Assembly (NCBI GenBank): GCA_037447655.1
Contig: JBBHKE010001474.1
Location: 62,001-126,000 of the forward strand
Direction of reading: 5' to 3'
DNA length: 64,000 bases
Source of the DNA: Zygnema cylindricum
Lineage: Eukaryota > Streptophyta > Zygnematophyceae > Zygnematales > Zygnemataceae
Shown here one piece after another: positions 22,184 to 32,359 of this stretch. The notes under the pieces were generated by a model. That model worked only from the letters and a program-made list of their open reading frames with translations. It ran no database searches and had not been told where the DNA came from. The translations under genes were made by a program, and so were the position numbers. The number at the start of each line of letters is the position of its first letter. Position 1 is the first letter of the stretch.

Positions 22184-22923
22184 TTAAGTGCGAACTAACT
22201 CTATAGAGTGTGGGATGAGAAGATCCACTAACATGGCGGAAGGCCGAGAAGGTGGGATGGGCGGATCTGATGTCGAAGTAGGATGAGAATCCACCCGAGT
22301 GGTGAGAGGAGTGAAATAATCATCCGGTTTGTCTTCAATGGTTTCTGGTGAGGAGGAATCAGTGGTTTGATCATTAGAAGTGGTTACCTTTGGTGGAGGT
22401 GGTGGTGGAGAATCAGCTTTAACCCCTAAACCAACTTTCGTCTTCAAAAGGACTTGTCGAGGGGTAAAAGAGAGAATGTCGATTGCCCTTTCCTCTCATG
22501 ATCACTTGTCCTTGCTTGTAACTTATCTTTCCTTTGATCTTCAGTGGTTTTTCGTAATTGCCTCCTACTCTCTCCTATGCCAACATTAAACAAAATCGGA
22601 TCACCTGCAAATAATCCACTCATCCGGGAGTGGTCTGAACTCTCCCATCTTTCCGGATCATCATCTGAATCTGAATCTTCAGTCTGTAATGCTGCCATTT
22701 GTTGAGTAAGGTAAGCCAACCGTGCCTCTTTCTCTAATTTCTTGACCGACTTTGAAGAAAAAACACCTTTACTTGTTTTCTCTCTCATCAATAAATCAAG
22801 TTTGTGTTTGACTTCCAACAACTCATTTCTGTAATTTCGTCTCAAAAGGAGTTGGATTTCCAAATTGTGCCCCCCAAACTGGATCGGGCTCGTTCCTTTC
22901 CCCCTCGGGTTAAAATGTCCCAC
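22184..22923 (-). pseudogene. Element E: gag-protease linker, acidic and Pro-rich
   Basis: Two overlapping frames (22,923-22,444, then 22,447-22,184). The first has a Lys/Glu-rich helix (SVKKLEKEARLAYLTQQM), an acidic TEDSDSDDDPERWESSDH patch and RRQLRKTTEDQRKDKLQ. The second has SPPPPPPK and PDDYFTPLTTRVDSHP. No domain was recognised. It looks like a disordered linker between the zinc knuckles and the protease, with a frame change at about 22,445. Confidence 0.55.
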
Positions 22924-23536
22924 GAGGGAGATAAATTTGACAAAAAGTGGGAATGCTCATAAATGCTTTCCCAGTAGCAGGATTTGTCTTCACATATTTA
23001 AGCAATTTTTTCGGAATCCCTTGTTTTCCAAAACATTGGGCCGACGTATGGCTCTGATATCCACACGCCTCGCATGTCCTATTAGGAGTGGAGAACTTTG
23101 CCCTCAAATCATCAGGAATGTTTTGATGGTCCAACTGAGAAAGCCTAATTCGACAAATTCTCTGAAATTCCACCAGCTTTGCATCTGAGGTGTCACCTTA
23201 TTTCCTGTTGTCACCACCTCCACCATCATTCCCCTTTCTGTGATCACCAACTCCACGTGCCACATTCCGAGCATCTCGTTCGGCGTCAATCTTCGCCCTC
23301 TTTGCTGCGAACTCAACTGATAAAGGTCTCGGACATTTTTGCCAACCATGTCCAACCTCTCCACAATTCTTGCATGAGAATAGGATTTGTCTATCCGCTC
23401 CATGAGCTTGCGGATTCGGGTCTGCTACTCCTTTCCCTTTCATTGCTCGTGATATAGCAGCATTCAATTCAGCATTGGTGACAAAAGGAGTGTTGGATGC
23501 AGAAAATGCTTCCTCTTTACGAACTTTCCCCGTCAT
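22910..23536 (-). pseudogene. Element E: two CCHC zinc knuckles
   Basis: Frame starting at the ATGA overlap. The first knuckle CKNCGEVGHGWQKC lies at about 23,333-23,374. A TAA at 23,198-23,200 follows. The same frame then continues with a second knuckle CEACGYQSHTSAQC. Zinc knuckles bind the element RNA. The stop between the knuckles suggests decay. Confidence 0.8.
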
Positions 23537-24738
23537 GGTCCTCTCCGAGCTTCCCGATCTGTAAAGTGGTCATGGTATTTCTGAGCAACGGTAGCAAGAT
23601 CAAAAGCAGTGATAGAAAGATTGTTAAGAGCTTTCTGAGCTGTCCAATTTTCTAAATTTCGGGTCATCTTCAGATCAAGGGATTTCGACAACGCGTGTTC
23701 AAACTTAGCAATTATCAACGGATTTTTAATATCTTGCTGAGTTCGAACACAAAGGTTAGCAAGACGGTTGTACATAGTGAGAGGAGTTTCATCAGGCTTC
23801 CGTTTAAATTCATGAAACTCTCTCATGGAGGCCTCATTTCGCTCCGTATACTGAGTCTCCCATATACCCAGTAATGTGGTACAAGGTTGGGAATTCGCCT
23901 CCATCCTCGTAGCAGCAATAGCGGCATACTCTGATCTCTTCATCTGGGAGTAAGCCAATGTCTCATCACGTAACTTATCATCAAACGTGTACGTGGCTGA
24001 AATAGGGTGACGGATGGTTGCCTCGAGATCAGTCATCGCTGTAACATGGGCTTGGTCCAAAGTCGGGTCCGAAATCTTGATAGTTGGGGCAGTCAAACCG
24101 GTCTTCCTCTCCATATATTTTGACAAAGCCCCTCTTGCCAATCGATCTACCATCATCGAAAATAACATCCGCTCTAAGCCGGCCGGAACAACACCTCCTC
24201 GGTAATTGTTAACTTTAGCGGCATAAAATGTCTCCCATTGGAGTTTAAACAAGGAAAAAGAAATGCCCAATGCATCCCTTGTAAATAACCTCGAGTTATC
24301 CCCCATGCGGAAATTGTCTTCAAACGGCAATCGAAATCCTCTGTTTTCCAAAGAAGTGGTATCAAAAATAGGAGAAATAGGGTTCCCCAAAGACGGCACA
24401 CTCCCAATCGGTGAAGGAGGATCGGGTGGCTTCGAAGGACTGTAAGAATCAGGGACCAATGACGAGGATTCTGGAGAAGGAAGTGATGAAGGGGTGGATG
24501 GTGAAGAAGGAGTGGAATGGGATGAAATTGATTTATCTATAATGTTACCTCCATCACTTTGCCGGTGTAAATGTTCCTCTTCATCACTAGGTGGAGGATG
24601 GAAATGAAAAGAGTTAAAGGTAGGGTTGAGGGGTAAACCTCCTGAAGGAGGAAGAGGGGAAATGGGTGAAGATGGTGGAGAAGATGAGGTGGAGGATCTA
24701 GAGGGAGAAGAAAGAGAAGGAGAAGGGTTTGCTCTTGT
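23533..24738 (-). CDS. Element E: gag core
   Basis: Same frame as the upstream extension, beyond the TAG. It opens with a Ser/Pro-rich stretch (about 93 codons), then a helical gag-like region: FKLQWETFYAAKVNNYRGG, YTERNEASMREFHEFKRKP, DETPLTMYNRLANLCVRT, and KFEHALSKSLDLKMTRNL, resembling retrotransposon gag domains. It ends at a TGA whose last bases overlap the next ATG (ATGA), a possible reinitiation or -1 shift site. Expected role: particle formation around element RNA. Confidence 0.75.
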   Translation of the reverse strand, partial: TRANPSPSLSSPSRSSTSSSPPSSPISPLPPSGGLPLNPTFNSFHFHPPPSDEEEHLHRQSDGGNIIDKSISSHSTPSSPSTPSSLPSPESSSLVPDSYSPSKPPDPPSPIGSVPSLGNPISPIFDTTSLENRGFRLPFEDNFRMGDNSRLFTRDALGISFSLFKLQWETFYAAKVNNYRGGVVPAGLERMLFSMMVDRLARGALSKYMERKTGLTAPTIKISDPTLDQAHVTAMTDLEATIRHPISATYTFDDKLRDETLAYSQMKRSEYAAIAATRMEANSQPCTTLLGIWETQYTERNEASMREFHEFKRKPDETPLTMYNRLANLCVRTQQDIKNPLIIAKFEHALSKSLDLKMTRNLENWTAQKALNNLSITAFDLATVAQKYHDHFTDREARRGP

Positions 24739-26502
24739 CTAGGGAGTGATAAGGGGTATAGCTATAGGTATGGGTGAGAGTTGCTGCAACCTGATTTCCA
24801 ACTTTTCTCGTACTTTCTGAAAATTCTCCTTAAGAATCACCCTTGGATCTAGTCGAAGTCTAACTCTCCGATTGTCTGTTTCATTTGGTGATGAAATGGG
24901 TGTTGCTTTTGTCCCCGTCCTTTCCTGTACCAATGCATCAGATCCAGAAAGAGTATCATCAGTCTCTATAACCCCTTGTGGTCTGTTTTTAGGAAATCTC
25001 CCAACCCCCCATGGATCAACTGCTGGCCTTGATGATTCCCCTACTTTCCTTCTAATTTTCCTGATCTCTGGAATCCCATCATTTTCCTTCCCACTCTTTC
25101 CTAACTCCGTTGGAACATCCCTCTCTACCCCAATGGTCAACTTAGCCTGGATGGCAGACATTAACCCGGTTAAGTCAAATTGATGGTGTCCCACCGAACG
25201 CATAATGGGAGGGAAAACTGGATCAATAGGAGGAGGAGTTAGAAGAAGATGCTCGAAACGAGAAGGAATAAGTGTTGGAATCTTATCGATATCAGGAATC
25301 TCTTCCAAAGGTGCTTCCCCTGGATCAGGGGCTCTAGCAGACCTGCATCGAAAAAGAATTGAGTCTAGTTCTGGATTGTTGGTCGGAGTAAGTACCAATG
25401 ATGGAATTGGAACTAACTCATCTCTCGGCCCTCTTCCACCTACACCTAGCTCCTCCTCCACCATAGCTCCAATCCTTGCCGATTTGTTGGAGAAAAGACT
25501 CCAATCTCGTTGTGCAACCACGGGTGCAGCCCCTCGATCCCCTTCCTCTCCTTCCCTAAAAAGTGGTTCTCCTGGTGTTTCTATTTTTCCCTCATCCTCA
25601 AGTAACTCTGAAATCTGGACCGGTAATTTAAGTTGTATATCATCTACAACTAATTCCGAAACTACCCCTCCTTCCTCTTGATTTTCCCCCTCCCTCGTGG
25701 GTGAGAGATTATCAGCAATTATCCCCTCTTTCGACGAAACCCTGCGAAAATTGGGAGAAGGTGATGAAGATGTGGGAAAATTCAATGTTGAGGGATCCCC
25801 TAGGTCCAATATAGGCCTCCTAGCTGTTAGATCTCTCAGGTTTCGTCTTCCATAACCGCTCCCCAAAGTAACGGATTCAGCAGACAGAAAATCAAAATGT
25901 GGTAGCGGATACATCTTTGGTTTTTCCCTCCCCTGGCTCCTCCATGATTCTGACACATCTGCTCTCAACCTAGCTCCTCTGTTACTATCTTTAGGACCCC
26001 TCTTAACCCGTGATTGTTCCCCATACAAATCCTTAAGCTCGTTCCTCCCAACGGTGTCATGTAAATCTGGTGGTGGAACCGGGAACTTAAGGTGAGGTTG
26101 CCTAGAGCGGGTAGCTGGTCCAATTAAGGGAGAGTGAGTAGAAGCAGCCGAATAAGAAGAAGGAGAATGTGAAGCCCTTCTTGTTGGTGGAAATGGCCGA
26201 GATGCTCGTTTTCGCTCGACAGATTCGGCTAGAGTGGGGAAATCTTCAGTGGACATCCTAATTGGAGGAGTGGACGGAAGTGGAGAAATTGGGGGAGGAA
26301 TTGGGAAATTTGGAATGTCTTGTCCTCCACCTGTAGGGGAAACCGATGGCACCGATGGCATCCCCGAATCTGCAAAAAATTGGCCAGCCCTCTGGGAGGA
26401 AGAGCTAGTTTCACCCATTTCCGGGGTTCCAAACATGTGTCTACGAGGTGCCCCCCCACCTCCCCTTCTATTCCAACATCCATCAATATTTTTTTTTGAC
26501 AT
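24739..26502 (-). CDS. Element E: Pro/Ser-rich N-terminal gag extension
   Basis: A long frame (587 residues from MSKKNIDGCWNRRGG; an upstream in-frame ATG would add 20). It is low in conserved structure and rich in Pro, Ser, Arg and Glu. Features include SSSSQR, PIPPPISPLPSTPP, an RFPKNRPQG patch and a C-terminal ILKENFQKVREKLEIRLQQL helix that could be a coiled coil. No enzymatic domain was recognised. It ends at a single TAG (24,739-24,741), after which the same frame stays open for about 400 codons into the gag core. It is either one long gag with a stop mutation or a readthrough design. Confidence 0.7.
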   Translation of the reverse strand: MSKKNIDGCWNRRGGGGAPRRHMFGTPEMGETSSSSQRAGQFFADSGMPSVPSVSPTGGGQDIPNFPIPPPISPLPSTPPIRMSTEDFPTLAESVERKRASRPFPPTRRASHSPSSYSAASTHSPLIGPATRSRQPHLKFPVPPPDLHDTVGRNELKDLYGEQSRVKRGPKDSNRGARLRADVSESWRSQGREKPKMYPLPHFDFLSAESVTLGSGYGRRNLRDLTARRPILDLGDPSTLNFPTSSSPSPNFRRVSSKEGIIADNLSPTREGENQEEGGVVSELVVDDIQLKLPVQISELLEDEGKIETPGEPLFREGEEGDRGAAPVVAQRDWSLFSNKSARIGAMVEEELGVGGRGPRDELVPIPSLVLTPTNNPELDSILFRCRSARAPDPGEAPLEEIPDIDKIPTLIPSRFEHLLLTPPPIDPVFPPIMRSVGHHQFDLTGLMSAIQAKLTIGVERDVPTELGKSGKENDGIPEIRKIRRKVGESSRPAVDPWGVGRFPKNRPQGVIETDDTLSGSDALVQERTGTKATPISSPNETDNRRVRLRLDPRVILKENFQKVREKLEIRLQQLSPIPIAIPLITP

Positions 26503-26599
26503 TTTTAAATAAAAAAATAAACTGAAATCAAAGACACAAGTGCACCTCATAAAACACAACAATGCACGGTCTCTCAGTTCTGTCTAACCGCAAGCTTTA
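26503..26599 (-). other. Leader of element E between A1 and gag
   Basis: About 97 bp. No primer-binding site was recognised next to A1: the sequence reads TTAAAGCTTGCGGTTAGAC, which does not match a tRNA 3' end or the anticodon-arm type used by the copia elements here. Confidence 0.5.
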
Positions 26600-27826
26600 A
26601 TATCATCAAGCTTGGTGGGCTATGTTAACAACTTTAAACAAAAGAAAGTCAACCATAACCCTAATCCTGGGAATTAACAAATCAAATGAAAATGGAACTA
26701 ATTTAGACTGCCATAACATTTATGACAGTGATCTCTGCAGACTTAACAATATTGCCTCATATCCTCCTCAAACACAAGCCATTCACCAAAATACATAAAC
26801 ATATTCCAAATAATTAAGCACAAAATAAGTAACATTCAAGCGTCCCCAAATGCTAACTTAATAAGGATTTTGACCCACCCAGAGGAGCAAACTGAGGCCA
26901 CGGGAAAACTCCCGTGATCAGACTCCAAAGGTCCCGAAACTCCACGGATCCCTCCCAATCAGGGATCCGTCCAACTCCCTCCTTTAGAATCCCAAGGACT
27001 ATTGCAATCAGAAAGCCCCAAGTATCCTTGTTGCCAAACAAGACACAAATTGACTAACTGGAAGGCAACTCCAACATGATCCAAAGATGGCAAAAGGGAG
27101 GCTGGCAAAATAGCTCTTTTCTGGTGAGTTCAGGTTTTTGGAAGGCGACAGAACTGAGAGACAGTTCTGAGCCTTCATTTTCCAAGACAATATTGAATTC
27201 CAACAACCTAAAGTACTTAGAACTAATACTTAGCATCAAAATCTGACACTACGGGACTCATTCTATGTTTATTTCCCGAAAACGTCAGAAATTCTGACTT
27301 ATGAAAAGTCGGTTGGACAGCCTGTACTAATTTCCAACCGGCAAAAGCAATCATTACTTCAAAAAGTCAATAATTAACCTAGATTATGCAGTTTACAGAA
27401 ACTGCCATATCTCTAATAATTTCTATCTGATCAATCATAACAAAATTCATTAGAAAGGTATTAAAAAGTTCTATCTATCAATATAAAATACAGCATGTTT
27501 AACCCAGCCGTTGAAAAGATATTGAACGTCAAAGTTTCTACAATCTGCACCAAAACACTACTTTGACCTCACATATCTTGTAGCATAATTATCCAAATTA
27601 AGTGAAATAAAGGTTCTATTAGCTATGCTACATAGAATTTAATATTACGTTCGATTATAGAACAAAAAAATAATCTGTGTGATCATATTCGTCTCTCAAA
27701 AATGGCTTTTGGTGCCCTGCTGGCTCAATATTGACCAACTCCAAAATTTGGTCCGAAACCACCTCCAACGAAGTAGTAATAGGGTCAAAAATCATTCATA
27801 GGCAATAAATATAATCGTGCATGACA
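26600..27826 (-). repeat. Element E, repeat block A1 (5' side)
   Basis: Matches 15,353-16,576 along its whole length with a few percent differences. On the minus strand it begins TGTCATGCACG and ends near GATGATAT. Unlike the left side, it is not followed by the ~211-bp B block. Confidence 0.9.
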
Positions 27827-27828
27827 AA

Positions 27829-28501
27829 GAAGGAAAGGTTGAAGCATTTGCAAGAGACTTTGACAAAAGAAATCAGTTTAATCAGAATAGGAATCAGTTT
27901 AACCAGAATCAGAATCAGTTTAATCAGAGGCAGAATTGGCCATCTACTACTACTTGTTTCTATTGTTCTGACAAGGGCCATCGATACAGGTACTGTCATA
28001 AATTGAAGAAGGCTAATGAGACAAGTTTATACAGGCCAGGTTGGCAACAGAGCCAGTATCACAAAGGTTTTTCTGGAAATCCTTCCCGTGGAAATGCTTT
28101 TTTTTTAGCTTCTGCAACTGATGCAGATGAGTCTCTCAGCTTTAATGAGCAAGAGGAGGCGGATTTATTTGCTATGGCGGCTGCCATGGATGGTCTAAAG
28201 GATGCAGGATGGATCATGGACACGGGAGCGTCTGCCCACATGTGTTGTTCAAGGCGGCTTTTACGAATCTGCAACAAATTTCTCCAAAGAGTATCTACTA
28301 TGCTTGCGGCATGAGTGTTCAAACCTCAGCTCAAGGTGATGTATCATTGATGGTAGATGTGGGGGGAAAGTTGGTAGAGAGAACCCTTCATAATGTTTTG
28401 TATGTTCCAGATTTTAAGAAAAATCTTTTTTTTACATCATTAGTGGAGAGCAAAGGCTTTAAAGTTGTTCTGAAAGGAGGGAGACATGTTGTTAGCAAGT
28501 A
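27829..28501 (+). pseudogene. copia C: gag C terminus, zinc knuckle and aspartic protease
   Basis: Continues C after insertion E with EGKVEAFARDFDKRNQ, an Asn/Gln-rich run (FNQNRNQFNQN), then the zinc knuckle CFYCSDKGHRYRYC. The protease follows with WIMDTGASAHMC (catalytic DTG). A frame change occurs near 28,230-28,320. Beyond it the frame reads TSAQGDVSLMVDVGGK and LHNVLYVPDFKKNL, the usual copia protease C-terminal half. Confidence 0.85.
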
Positions 28502-28544
28502 AGGGAAAGTTGGAGTAACATGAACTAGAGATGCTAGCAAAATG

Positions 28545-29560
28545 TACCGGATAGACTTGGCTGAATATAAAGAAAATGATGTTCTCTACTCTAGTGTCGA
28601 ATCTGATAATGAGTTCTGGCATAAGAGATTAGGACACATGAATTATGATAGTCTAAAAAAAATGGTGAGTTCGAAAAAATTGATGGAGTTTCTCTCACAT
28701 CTCATCCTATAAAATCATGTGATGGTTGTTCACTAGGCAAGATCTACAGATTGCCATTTCCACAGGAAACAGGCCACAGATCGGACAAAGTTTTACAGCT
28801 AGTACACTTTGATGTTCTTGGTCCTTCACAAGTGGCGTCGGCAGGAGGCGTCCACTATATGGTCACATTCACAGATGACTACTCGAGGTACACCAAAGTT
28901 AACTTCATGCAATATAAGGATGAAGTGTTTACTCACTTCAAACACTACAAAGCGTGGGCGGAAAAGCTTCATGGTGTTCCAATATTGGCATTGAGATCGG
29001 ACAACTGGGGAGAATACATATCAAAGGAATTCGAAGAATTTCTCCTTCAAGAAGGTATCAGTCACAATCTTATAGTTCCATATACACTTAAACAAAATGG
29101 TGTTTTTGAGAGATTAAATAGGACGGTGACAAAGAGTGCTCGGTCCATGCTTGCAGATTAAGGGCTAGATTTGAAATACTGGGCTGAAGCACTTAATTGT
29201 GTTGTTTATATTAAAAATATAATTGCTTCTAGATCTGTTAGCACTACACCTTATGAAATTTGGATAGGAGAAAAACCTGATGTTAGTCACTTTAGAATCT
29301 TTGGCAACAAGTGTTTTATTTTAGATACTTCACATGACAGATGTAAAATGGAGGCTAAAGGCTTACCTGGGATTTTCATGGGGTATGATGATAATGCGAA
29401 AGGATATAGAGTTTTTGTATTTGAGAAACAGAAAGTGAATGTTTCTAAAAATATTCTGATTAAAGATGAACGGGATTCGGTTGATCTTTTTAAAGTGCCA
29501 GATCAACCGGCGAAGGAAAAGCAAGAATACGTCATTTTTCACTATACGCAGCGAGTCTAC
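28545..29560 (+). pseudogene. copia C: integrase
   Basis: Zinc-binding residues appear in EFWHKRLGHMNYD and SCDGCSLGK. The catalytic core has LVHFDVLGP, then LRSDNWGEYISKEF, then QNGVFERLNRT. The second acidic motif reads SDNWGEY where copia normally has SDNGGEY, and VFER replaces VAER. A stop at 29,159-29,161 splits the core from DLKYWAEALNCVVYIKN and the C-terminal GEKPDVSHFRIFGNKC, FMGYDDNAKGYRVF region. There is also a frame change near 28,650. Confidence 0.83.
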
Positions 29561-29783
29561 TTTCCACCGGCAAGTGGGACACCTTTTCCTTTAGTTCCTC
29601 TGGTGCCTTTACACGATGCTTCACCACAAGCTACGCCTCAGGTGGAAGGAACTACTACACATTATGTACCAGATCAAGTAACGGTTCAAACTAAACAGAG
29701 AAATCAAAGGTTGCCGACAATTTCAGCCTCAGAATTTTCGGGGGGAAAGAGATCTAGCAGCCTTCTACAAGCAAGCTCTCACT

Positions 29784-31289
29784 TTGTTTTTTTCTGCAGC
29801 TACAGAGGAGACTTTAACGATCGAAGAGGCCTTCTCATCACCTGAGAGAAATCAGTGGATCGAGGCGGCAAACGATGAAATGAAGTCCATTATGGAGGCA
29901 CAGGCATGGGAGCTGGTGGATCTTCCTCCGGGCAAAAAAGCCATTGGCAGCAAATGGGTATTCAAGGTGAAGCTGAACCCGAAAAACACCATCGAAAGGT
30001 ATAAGGCCAGACTAGTGGCCAAGGGATATAATCAAAGAGAAGGTATTGACTTTGAGGAAACGTTCTCCCCAGTTGTCAGATTTCCCAGTATCAAAATTTT
30101 GCTAAGTCTAGCGGCTATAGAAAATATTGAAATACAACAAATAGATGTTAAAACTGCTTTCTTGCATGGAGAGTTAGAAAAAACCATTTATATGAGACAA
30201 CCTCAAATGTACGTTGAAAAGGGAAAGGAAGAATTAGTGTGTAAATTGATAAAATCTTTGAATGGGCTAAAACAAGCCCCGCGTGAGTGGAATCTGAAGT
30301 TAGATGAGTTTTTGACCGGGGTAGGTTTTAAGAGAATTAGCTCAGATCATTTTGTATATGTTCTACAAGGAGAGGATGGAGTAATTTACATTGCTGTATA
30401 TGTGGATGATCTATTATTAATAAGTAAGTCAATGGATGAAATAAACCGCATTAAACTGCTTTAAGGTCTAGGTTCGAGATGAAAGACCTCAGTGAGGCCA
30501 AATACATCTTAGGAATACAGGTAGAAAGAGAAAGAAACAAGAGGTTGATTATAATGACTCATAAAGAAGAAATAGGTAACATGCTGGAAAGATTTGAAAT
30601 GAGAGATGTAAAAGGATCCGTAACTCTTATGGAATTCAGGCAAAAATTAGAAGGAATTGATACAGATTCAGGCATAATGGTTGGTGGGAGTCTAGAGACA
30701 GGGGAGGAAGAGTTTATGGCTTCAAAGCCATATAGAAATGTAGTCGGAAGTCTTATATATTTTATGAATTGTACGAGACCCGACATTGTAGCAGCAGTGG
30801 GAGTCTTGAGTAGAAGTTTGCAGAATCCTAAAAAGGCAGATTGGGAAGCAACGAAAAGGGTGTTGAGATATCTTGCAGGAACTCGAAATCTCAAGCTTGT
30901 ACTCGGAGGAGGAGAGGTGAAAATACAGACGTGGAGCGATGCCAACTATGGGGACATGCCAAGCTGGAAATATACACCTGGTTTTGTACTTAAGATTGGA
31001 GATGGAACTTGCTGCAAGAGTAGCAAATTACAAAAGGTTACAGCTCAATCCACAATGGAGTCTGAATATATGGCAGCAACTTCAACCCTCAAGGAGCTCC
31101 TATGGGTCAATTCAATTCTACAAGAACTTGGGTACATGCAAACATGTCCTCAATCTATCTAGTGTGACAACCAGGTAGCCATTGCCATTGCCTCTAACCC
31201 TAGCCATCATTTTAAAAGCAAACACATGGATGTTAAACTTCACTTTGTCAAAGAAAAAGTACTTACGAAAGTCATTAAGCTATCTTATT
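29784..31289 (+). pseudogene. copia C: reverse transcriptase and RNase H (cut by element B)
   Basis: RT begins with EAFSSPERNQWIEAANDEM and WVFKVKLNPKNTIERYKARL. It contains QIDVKTAFLHGELEKTIYM, LNGLKQAPREWNLKL and the catalytic box AVYVDDLLLISKS. A frame change at about 30,465 leads into KYILGIQVERERN and RNase H (IQTWSDANYGDMP, STMESEYMA). A stop at 31,160 precedes CDNQVAIAIASNPSHHF. Element B enters at 31,290. The remaining C terminus is at 37,722. Confidence 0.86.
31285..31289. repeat. Target site duplication TTATT (left) of element B
   Basis: TTATT abuts the 5' LTR of B and recurs at 37,717-37,721 after the 3' LTR. Confidence 0.9.
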
Positions 31290-32344
31290 TGTAGAAATTA
31301 ATGGTCCATTTTAAGTTTTTTCTAGGTCTAAATAGAAATATAAAAAGAAGCCGAGGCAGTCTACCTCTAACTTCTTTCTCCAACTCTCAAACTTGCCGCA
31401 GTCACTGAGAAATTCGAAAGGGAGCTAGAGCCATAGCTACCTAGGCTATCCAAAGGTTTACGGGAAATTTATATTAGTTAGGGGTTTATTTACTAAAAGG
31501 TATGTGCCGACAACAGGATTTGATCCTGGTACCTACCGGCCAGCAGACAGCCGGTAGTCGTTAGCCTTAGCCGTTAAGTCTAGAAGTAGTGTTACATACT
31601 ATATGGTTTGATATTTATTTAAACATGAATACGAATGTTAAATCATTTAACTGTAATTGTTTACGAGATACAGAGATCCGGTAATGTATAAGTACGGATT
31701 AGGGTACGGAAAAGAAATCAATACCGCGCATTTATTTCTTTAGTGAAACGAATACCGCGCATGTATTTATTACGGTTACGATTAAAATCGAATTTATTCG
31801 GACGGCAGGAATTTGCGCCGAGATCGCGGAAGAAGATTTCGGCGGTTTGTGGCCATCGCCACATCGGATGACACGTGGCGAAATTACATTGGATCGTGGT
31901 ATCTCCGGAGATTATGGCACTGAATCTGGATATGACACATGTCGACATTTAGCCAATTTCGTACAATGTTCGTACATAAAGTACATCGGCAGCAGTACTT
32001 TTGCGTACGGAACTGTAATCTGATTGGTTCCGTACATCAGTAGATAGAGTCTGTGAGGGAGATAGGACTTAGAAAAATTAGGAGATAGGATCCTCTCTCC
32101 CAGAGAGCTTCTGTACAAAAGGCCAACTTTGACCCTCCATAACTTACTGCTCAGGGGAGCAAATTCAGAGATTCTTTTTGCTATCAACTCAAGGGAGTCT
32201 TCCCTTCACAGGGTTGTAGGTGATCAGAGTTTTTGTTTGCCAGGGTGGCAGTTGTTTTTACTGAAACACAAAGGGTTCAGAGTTATCATAGAGGCTTCTT
32301 AGAAGCTATCCACTCTGAGGACTTATGGAGGTCTCAGAGTTACA
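31290..32344 (+). repeat. 5' LTR of element B
   Basis: Starts TGTAGAAATTAATGG and ends GTCTCAGAGTTACA. It contains an ACACGTGGC word at 31,871-31,879 and, in reverse orientation, the tRNA-like B box at 31,516-31,526. Confidence 0.93.
31505..31575 (-). other. tRNA-like T-arm/B box in the 5' LTR of element B
   Basis: The reverse strand reads CAGGATCAAATCCTG at 31,514-31,528. B is on the plus strand, so the module is again antisense. Confidence 0.5.
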
Positions 32345-32359
32345 GGTTATGGGCCCACC
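32345..32359 (+). other. Primer-binding site of element B: tRNA-iMet anticodon arm type, containing the gag ATG
   Basis: Reads GGTTATGGGCCCACC immediately after the LTR. As recalled, the anticodon arm of plant initiator tRNA-Met is GGTGGGCCCATAACC, its exact complement. The ATG at 32,349 starts the gag frame (MGPPSRVPIF), so the start codon pairs with the CAU anticodon. Confidence 0.82.

Larger units (their letters stand above)
15142..27826 (-). mobile_element. Ty3/gypsy-type retrotransposon E carrying a DNA methyltransferase and a PHD finger
   Basis: Minus-strand element inside C's gag. Its coding order is: Pro/Ser-rich leader and gag, zinc knuckles, aspartic protease, cytosine-5 methyltransferase, RT, RNase H, DDE integrase, PHD finger. 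Integrase after RT places it with gypsy. Its repeats are unusual: a 1.2-kb block at the 5' side (A1, 26,600-27,826), and on the 3' side a 0.2-kb block (B1), the 1.2-kb block again (A2) and the 0.2-kb block again (B2). No clear target duplication was found: 15,137-15,141 reads GGAGA and 27,827-27,831 reads AAGAA. The reading frame has several stops and shifts. Confidence 0.88.

Noticed and set aside
22104-22184. Hydrophobic frame overlapping the protease (22,104-21,844 minus)
   Set aside because: It is a shadow of the protease frame; only the neighbouring frame has DTG and ILLG motifs.
24872-25681. Plus-strand open frames of 103 and 158 residues
   Set aside because: They lie antisense to the gag extension of element E and have no features of their own.
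15142-27826. DIRS/Ngaro classification of element E
   Set aside because: The repeat plan fits, but integrase with zinc module and DDE motifs is present and no tyrosine recombinase was found.
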